From Schistosoma mansoni (lineage: Eukaryota; Platyhelminthes; Trematoda; Strigeidida; Schistosomatidae): a stretch of 64,000 nt of DNA. Each line of letters starts with the position of its first letter. The first letter of the stretch is position 1. The notes below the pieces were generated by a model. That model was not told the DNA's origin, did not search any database, and worked only from the letters and a program-made list of their open reading frames with translations. Below are positions 13,201 through 22,200 of the stretch, one piece after another. Made by a program: the position numbers and the translations under genes. The stretch is from the NCBI RefSeq assembly GCF_000237925.1, contig NC_031498.1, positions 12,687,906-12,751,905 on the forward strand, in the 5' to 3' direction.

Positions 13201-16200
13201 ATAAACATCAGGATAAATACCAATATTTTTGTGATATTCGCCTGCATTTAAACTGTGTATGGTAGTTTAACTAGTTTTACACAAAAGTCGACTACTGACC
13301 TATATATTACACTCAAGGATTTCAGCAAGACCTTTATCGTTGCTTACAATAACAAAATATCTCCTAGATATCTAGTTCTCCATTTTACCAGTTTCACGGC
13401 TACACTAAAATTGCTCGTTGATCAATAACCATTGAAACAGAAAGGTAGGGTGACTTATTGATTCTTTAAAACAAATTTAGTTCTATCGTCTTGTAGGACG
13501 TTAATACAAAACAGAAGTATAATTTCTGGACATCCGTCAATTCAGATTCCATAAACTATATAAAAAAAATCTGTATGTCCTAGTGTTTCTGGCGGAGAGT
13601 TGGTCGTCACCCTTCAGAAATATATTAATACAGATGTGAACTTACCATTTCGTACTATTAAATGCTATTCATAGTTCTCATGTAAGCATGTTTGGAATGC
13701 GGTTCTCTACCTCCAAATCTAAAGTGTTACTTTAATAATAGCCTGCGTCATCGTCTGAATTGATGAGGAGTGAAGTAGTTGAACACATTGACCGCATAAC
13801 TTTTATTAGAAGTCTGAAATTACTCTAGCCTTATGTTACTGTGCAGAGCGTCTCTCTATCCTATTCTGTTGATTCAACCCTTGAGTCAAAGTTCTACGGT
13901 GGTCTGCTAAAATAAATTATTGCTATGGTTTAAGTGCTCACGTAATTTCAATTTTCAGATAAATTGTGAAAGTCTTGAAAGGAATATGAATGGAAAGTTC
14001 TGCAAGCACTTAGTCTATTTTGTATCACCTGTGAGATTTACTTTCACGAACTTTGTAAACATTCTCCCATTTATTTAAATTTTCACGTCACCCAGTTAAC
14101 CGTTGAAGTTAGGAGTTATCTTTGAAGTGGTTAAACGATTCCTCATTTAAGGAACAATGTGATATCTTAAGGAATTATACTAAAACGATACGTTCTGTTT
14201 AATTTTTTTTACATCAATGCTGTCATTTGGGCGATGCTTAAACAACAAAGTTTTATTAGAACTTTTTCAAAAGTATCTTTACATCAGGAATACGTATTGA
14301 CGATCATAATACCATTCTGCTGGCTTGCTCTTCATTTGTCAGTTCTAAGAATTTTCCGCGTGAGTTTACCCGGGGACAAGCGAACTCGGCAGTAATCCAA
14401 ACCCTGGATCTTAGGCAACACAAGCTGACTGGATTCTGAGTATCAGTAGTTTATGTGCTACTAAGAAAAGAAATCTTTCTCCTACATGCGTCTAAGCTCG
14501 GAAGGATTGGAATTAGCATACTAACAACGACTATTTCTTTTATAAATAACCAAGCTAATCTTACCAACTGAGCTCGACTGACCGTACTGTTTAAAAAAGC
14601 CTGGCTAAACTGAATTAACACTAGACTAATAAAATAAGAATAACTTGATATCTCAAAATGTTTCAAAAAAAAAAACAGGAAAGCAACAAAGTAATACAAT
14701 AACCTTGATGTAATGGAGGAAAATAAACTGAATTTAACACTTCATAATATTGTTACACTGTTATATTTAATAAAAATAATTAATATGAGGTTATAATCAA
14801 TCGCAATACATAAGTTTTATTTATTTGCCAGTGCATTTGCAGATGGCGAAAATGACAGAAATTTATAAAACAGATTAGTAAAATTGCAATAGAGGGACAA
14901 ACAAACAAACAAAGGTCAAAATGACCTTGAGATTTAGAGATAGCCTTTTAGCCAATGAGCAGTCTGCATCAATTAAAAGTATTTCAAAACAGAAGTAATG
15001 AAACCTGTTATAGTTTATTGGTTCGTTTGTTAATATGTCAAAGTTTATAATAAGTATTCCGATTTTATTATTGTAGGAAAATCACTACATAACATCATTC
15101 ATCTGAGTCTCAGTATATTCACGCCCTCAAATGTCCTGGTACGGTTGAGGGTGAGGAGAGTCATCTCTACCTCTCAAAATGCTCTCACATGGCCATGTGC
15201 ATACAACCACTGCCTTCTCGTAGCGAGGGTGTTTGTTACGAAAAAGAGAGGACGAAAAGCGAATGTTCGGCGCCTTAACCGGGTTGATGGACATAGAAAG
15301 TCCACTAAGGGGAGTTGGAAAACCCTGATTCCAAGCCAGAGGAGAGAGATGGGTAGAACACTTTGAGGAACTCTTGAATAGACCAGCTCCATTGAATCCA
15401 CCGGACATCAAAACAACACACAAAACCCTTCCTACAGATGTCACTCAACTAACGATTGAACAAATCAGGATATCCATCAGACAAATCAAGAGTGGGAAGG
15501 CAGCAGGACCTAACAATATACCAGCTGAAGCACTGAAGTCAGACATATAGGCAACTGCAAAAGCGCTCCACGTTCTATTCAGGAAGATTTGGGAGGAGGA
15601 ACAAGTTCCGACGAACTAGAAACAAAGATATCTTATCAAGGTAGCAAGGAAAGGAGATCTGAGCAGGTGTGAAAACTGTAGAGGAATCACACTGTTGTCA
15701 GTACAAGGAAAAGTTTTCAACAGAGTGTTACCGAACCGGATAAAAGACACAGTAGACGTCCAACTTCGAGGTCAACAGGCTAAATTCCGTAAGGACAGAT
15801 CGTGTACAGACCAAATTGCGACAGTGAGGATCATCGTCGGACAATTAGTTGAATGGAACTCGTCACTATACATCAACTTCATTGACTATGAGAAGGCGTT
15901 TGACAGTGTGAACCAGAGAACATTATGGAAACTTCATCGACGCTGTGGTGTACCTGAGATCTTCAATGTCATCCGTAATTCATACGACGGACTACAGTGC
16001 AAAGTCGTGTATGGAGGACAGCTGACAGATGCATTTCCAGTAAGGACCGGAGTTAGACAAGGCTGTCTACTCTCCCCCTTCCTCTTTCTTCTAGTGATTG
16101 ACTGGATTATGAAGACCTCAACATCTGAGGGAAAGCACGGAACGCAATGGACAGCTCAGAATCAATTAGACGACTTGAACTTCGCAGATGACCTAGCCCT

Positions 16201-19200
16201 CCTATCCCATACACACGAACAAGTGCGGATGAAGGCAACAAATGTAGCGACAGTCTCTGCATTAGTAGGCCTCAATATACACAAAGGAAAAAGAAAGATC
16301 CTCAAACACAACACGCAGAACACCAACCCAATCACACTTGATGAAGAGACATTGGAAGATGTTGGATATTTCACGTACCTGAGAAGCATCATTGATGAAC
16401 AAGGAAGATCTGATGCAGACATAAAGGCGAGGGTTGACAAAGCAAGGACAGCGTTCCTACAATTGAAGAACATATGGAACTCAAAACAACTGTCAGCCAA
16501 CATCAAAGTCAGAATCTTGAAAACGAACATCAAAACACTTCTACTGCATGGAGCGGAAACTTGGAATACTACCACAACCATCATCAAAAAGGTACAAGTA
16601 TTTATAAATAATTGTTCACACATGATACAGAATATCGGTTGGCCGGATATTATCAGCAACAGCCTAGTGTGGGAGAGAACAAACCAGTCTCCAATTGAAG
16701 AGGAAATTAGGAAGAGACGTTTGAAGTGGATAAGGCACATATTGAGGAGATTATCAAACTGCATCACGAGGCAAGCCCTAACTTGGAATCCTGAAGGGAG
16801 GCGGAAAGGAGGAAGGCCAAATAACACATTACGCCAGGAAATAGAAGCAGATATGAAAAAGGATGAATGTTAACTGGAAAGAACTGGAAAAGATTGCTCA
16901 GAACAGGGTTGGATAGAGAATGTTGCTGTGCGGCCTGTGCTCCTCCACGAGGGGTAACAGGCGTAAGTAAGTAACCAAGCCAATTAACCAGAGAACTGTT
17001 CATATAGCGATTTGCTTAACCGTTTACTAGAAACAACGTAAATTGCGACAGAAACTCATTGATTTACGTGTTACATACAATCTACAAAATAAAATTGATC
17101 ATGTGACATATTTAGAACTATCATTTTGACTTGATGATGATGATGCAAAAAATAATCTTTCTAAATACTTTAAACGTCTCAAGTACTATAAAAAGGTATT
17201 TTGCTTAGTGAACTTTTTATGTTATACAAAATAAAAGTCATCCTTTTTTTCCTGAATTTTGTGCAGAAACTTGGAAGTAGTTCTTTTTTGATTCTGATCG
17301 ATTATTCGGTTAGTCAAAAAGTTAAATAAGAACGTACAGAATTTCGGCATTTTACAGATGATGATTTGGTTAATAATGCATTCAGTATTGTTTAAAGATT
17401 CTGTTTAGCTTTTCAGCAGAAATTTTCCCTTAACTAGATAAAGTAGTATTTTCATAAATTATATGTTCTATAACCTTGTAAATCTGTATAACAGAAAAGC
17501 ACCAATACTCATGAAATATTATTTTTAAATCTTAATTAACTTATGATCTAACGTGATTCATTCTTCTGTGTTACAAATGTTACATAAACCTATAACACTT
17601 CAATATTTATTGAGTCAAAAACAACCACTTATCTATATATGACCAGAATATAATCAAGCTAATACAAAGCACTTACAACTAATGTGTTACCTTTCAAAAT
17701 TCAAAGGGAAAAAAAGAGAAAAAAACAATGGTTATAAAACTTACATTAGGAGCTTTCGACAAAAGTAATTCACTAAGAATAGCCAATAAACGATTACCAC
17801 TGATTAATTCACTATCATTTGATAAATTAATTGTTCCACGTAATAAAAGTACATTTGCTATAGCAATCATTGGGCATGGACCATTATTATTTTGTGTTAT
17901 AATTGGACGTGTTTGATTATTAAATTTAATCCATTTAATATGATATATAGAATTTTCTAATTCTGTAATTAATAATGGATCAACATTTGATGTGTTTGGT
18001 ATATTATTAAGTAATTTATTCGGTTCAATTATAGGTTGACAATTAGATTTATTATCATAATTTGTAGAAGTGTTTAAATTATTTATTAATTTCATTGTAC
18101 TTAAATGATCCAAGGATTCATTTGAATTAGATTTAGTTAATTGAATATTTTTTGGTGAGTTGTCAGGTTGAATAAACATACTCTCATTTTTATCATTAAT
18201 ATGTACCGACAATTTATTCTCTGAATGCACAGTATGATTATTGATTTGATATAAAACAGGAAGAGATTTAGAAACCGAGTTCAAGTTCAAAGAATCTGTA
18301 AGTAAAAAAAAATGGAAATTCTACAAAATGGATATTAAAGGGAAATAGATTTATAGAAAATATACTGAGATAACTAGAATAAATTTGATTCAATATAAAA
18401 CGTATATTAGTTTCATCAAAATCCTTTATGATATAATGAGCAAAGAAACAAATGATTTGAGGTAAGCAAACGAAAACCATTTATTTTCCCAATCACATTT
18501 TAAAGAGTAATTATTCTAGTTATATCTGTTGGGTATAGATGGACAACACTATGGAGGCTTCTTCGACACTACGGCGTGCCTGAGAGGACAGTCAATATCA
18601 CACTGAATTCCTATGATGGACTAAACTGCCAAATCGTCCATGGAGGACAACTCACCGACTCATTCGAGGTAAAGACCGGTGTCAGGCAAGGTTGCTTACT
18701 CTCACCCTTTCTCTTTCTCCTGGTGATCGACTGGATCATGAAGACGTCAACATCTGGAGGAAAGCACGGGATACAGTGGACAGACAGGATGCAGCTTGAC
18801 GATTTAGACTTCGCGGATGATCTGCCTCTTCTATCACAAACGCAACAACAAATGCAGGAGAAAACGACCAGTGTAGCAGCAGCCTCAGCAGCAGTAGGTC
18901 TCAATATAAATAAAGGGAAAAACAAGACTCTCCGATACAACTCAACATGCACCAATCAAATTACACGTTACGGAGAAGCCTTGGAGGATGTGGAAACCTT
19001 TACATATCTGGGCAGCATCATTGATGAACACGGTGGATCAGATGCAGATGTGAGGGCGAGGATCGGCAAAGCAAGAGCAGCATACCTACAACTGAAAAAC
19101 ATCTGGAACTCAAAACAATTGTCAACACAAAAATCAGAATTTTCAATACAAATGTGTAGACGGTTCTGCTGTATGGGGCGGAAACCTGGAGAACTACGAA

Positions 19201-22200
19201 AGCCATCATCCAGAAGATACAAGTGTTTATTAACAGTTGTCTACGCAAGATACTTCGGATCCGATGGCCAGACACTATCAGCAACAACCTACTGGAGGAG
19301 ACAACAAACCAGATTTCAGCGGAGAAAGAAATCAGGGAGAAGCGCTGGAAGTGGATTGGACACACATTGAGGAAATCACCCAATTGCGTCACAAGACAAG
19401 CCCTCACATGGAATCCTGAAGGTCAAAGGAGAAGAGGAAGACCAAAGAACACATTACACCGAGAAATAGAGACAGGCATGAGAAGAATGAACAAAAAATG
19501 GATAGAACTAGAAAAGAAGGCCCAGGACAGAGTGGGTTGGAGAAAGCTGGTCGGCGGCCTATGCTCTATTGGGAGTAACAGGAGTAAGTAAGTAAGTAGT
19601 AAGTAATAGATGGTTAATTTTATGACATTGTATATTTATGTTTATTCAGTAAATTATTAATCAATTAATTGATACTACATACTACTCAGTTCAATTAACA
19701 CAAGCCTAACTGTTAATCATAATAAATAAGTCATATAAAAATTAGTATGTTCGTAAATCACTTTTATTTATTTAAGGTGTCATGTAAATCCTCGTCTAAA
19801 ATCTTCGTGTTCTTAATTGTGTTATCCGAAGTATCAAGATATATTTGCAGTTGCAATACTGACGACGTATTTTTAGAGGGTCGATAAAGCTTCACCTACC
19901 TCAATCTTTGATGCTTTTACTTCTCGTCATAGGAATTGTAGGGGTTCTCGATTTTAAGTATTTAACCGTAGAACCGGAAATATAACAGCTAACAAGGTCC
20001 CAATTTTATCCGAATCAATAGTCAACCAAACACCGTTAAAACACAACACTCTAGAAATTCTGTCTATGAATTTTCATACGTTTATTAATAATATAACCCA
20101 TTCTTTACTAAAACTACCGTAGGCTATAGAACAAACATTAAGCTTCAATATTACTAGTAGCATAGTGAATGACGTCGAAATGAAACCGTTTACAGAACAT
20201 TTTAGCTTGAATTTAACTACTCATATGTATCACTACGCGTTTACTATCTACAAATATCGGATTCTAAGCTGTTATATAGATACAATACAATCAAAAATAA
20301 TGTATTACATCAGTCACTGTACTACTGAGATTAAAAATACTATGGGTTAAACTTATTTCATGAAACGAATTAATGGAGTCTAGAAAGAACTTACTGGACT
20401 ATTTTTCTGTGTAAAGTAAGACTTAGTAAACACTATCGTGTTCATAAACTAATATCAGTTCAACATGGTTAAAAAAATATATACAGAAGTTCTAGTCCAT
20501 TTTGAGCTTAGTTAACAGTTAACATTTTTGAACTCTACTAGATCATAAACATAGTTTCGTAATAAATATGTTGTTTTTACGAAAGTCATACGTGGTTATG
20601 GACAGAAAGATAATAAAAACATTTTCAAGCAGTCATTATTACTAGAAATAATTATTCTCAAAAATCAAATACAAAATAAGGGTGACATACAATGAATTCA
20701 AACATGTCTTTAAATATGAACCCTACGTAAAGGCGATTAATCATAAAATTCACGATAGATTGATTGTAAATATTATTCACACGTACGCTTGAGTAGTTGT
20801 GATCCAATTTATAAATGGTTGAAAGATAAATTAGGTTTTTTTCATAAATTAAAACAAACTAAATACAAACTAGTGAAGATTTGTGCAAATACATTAAAAC
20901 AGATGAAATAGCTTCAAATACATAGATATAAGTCACCTTCAGTAAACTTGTTGAATATTTCAAGCTTTCAGGTAAATAATAATGAAGTAAGGGAATTAAT
21001 TACACTTTATATGTTTGGGTCTGACAACAGTAAATATAGAATTAGACCAGAAATTGGCACAATAGTTTGTCAGTTTAAATTCATACACTAATGCAGCCTA
21101 TAGCAAGATAAAATCAATGAAAAAAAAAGGAAAACTTTTATGATACTAGTAATAACAGTGTTGAAAAACATGAGGAAAAAATAAAGATTGATACTGCACA
21201 GAAAGATAAAAAGTGATAAGTGATATTTGCTACTTAAAAAGAAATAGGGAATAGATACACATATACTAGTAAGACTGATTTTCAACTAAGTTAAAGTCTC
21301 TAACTAATAAATCAGTCTTACGGATTTCAAAAATTCGAAACACCCTTTAAATAATCCATGGAGAGTTGGTAAGTATTATTACGAATATCCTGAAGTATTT
21401 CATGATACTCTTAAGCCGACCAGTGTAGTATATCTAAGATATTTAATACAGACTAAGTCCTAGAAGCTTCCAGAAACTTGGATTCCCTTAACGATTAAGC
21501 CAGAGACAACAGAAATCAGTTTACATTGTTTGGAACTTATCCTAATGGGGGACAACAATTAATATAGCTACACGAGATGTCCAAACAATATGGGAGACTT
21601 GGAAGGTCATCTACATAACATCAGAAATGAGATATGACAGTGATAGGAGTGAAGACAATAAAGGCCAGCTTTATGAGAGGTTACTGCCCAAAATACTACC
21701 TGAGTAAAGCAAAGGGAGCATTCCTACAATGAAAGAACATCTGAAACTTAAAACAGTCAGCCAACAACGAAGTCAGAACTGTCTATACAAACGTTAAAAC
21801 AGTTCTATCGTACGGAGCTGAAACATGAACCACTACCACTATCACCAAAACGTACACGCATTTATAAACAGTTTTCTATACAGGATACCACTGACCAGAG
21901 ACCATTGGTGACAACAGACTCTGGTAGTGAACAAACTGGCTTTCAGCTGAGGAGGAAATTTGGAAAAGTGGATAGGAACACTTTTCGGGAACCATTAAAA
22001 TGAATCACAAGACAATCCCTAAACTGGAATTCTCAAGGCGACAGATAAACAAGCAGATCAACAGACACATGTTGTCAGGAATCGGGCGCAGACATCTAGA
22101 GCATAAATAGCACTCAATAACAACTGAAGAGAGCTCAGGAAAGTTTCTAGATAACTAATTGAAGGCCCCATGAGGGGTAACAGGTCCAAATAAGTAATTA

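Noticed and set aside
16162-16827. 221-codon minus-strand frame
   Set aside because: It is the antisense shadow of the RTE reverse transcriptase.
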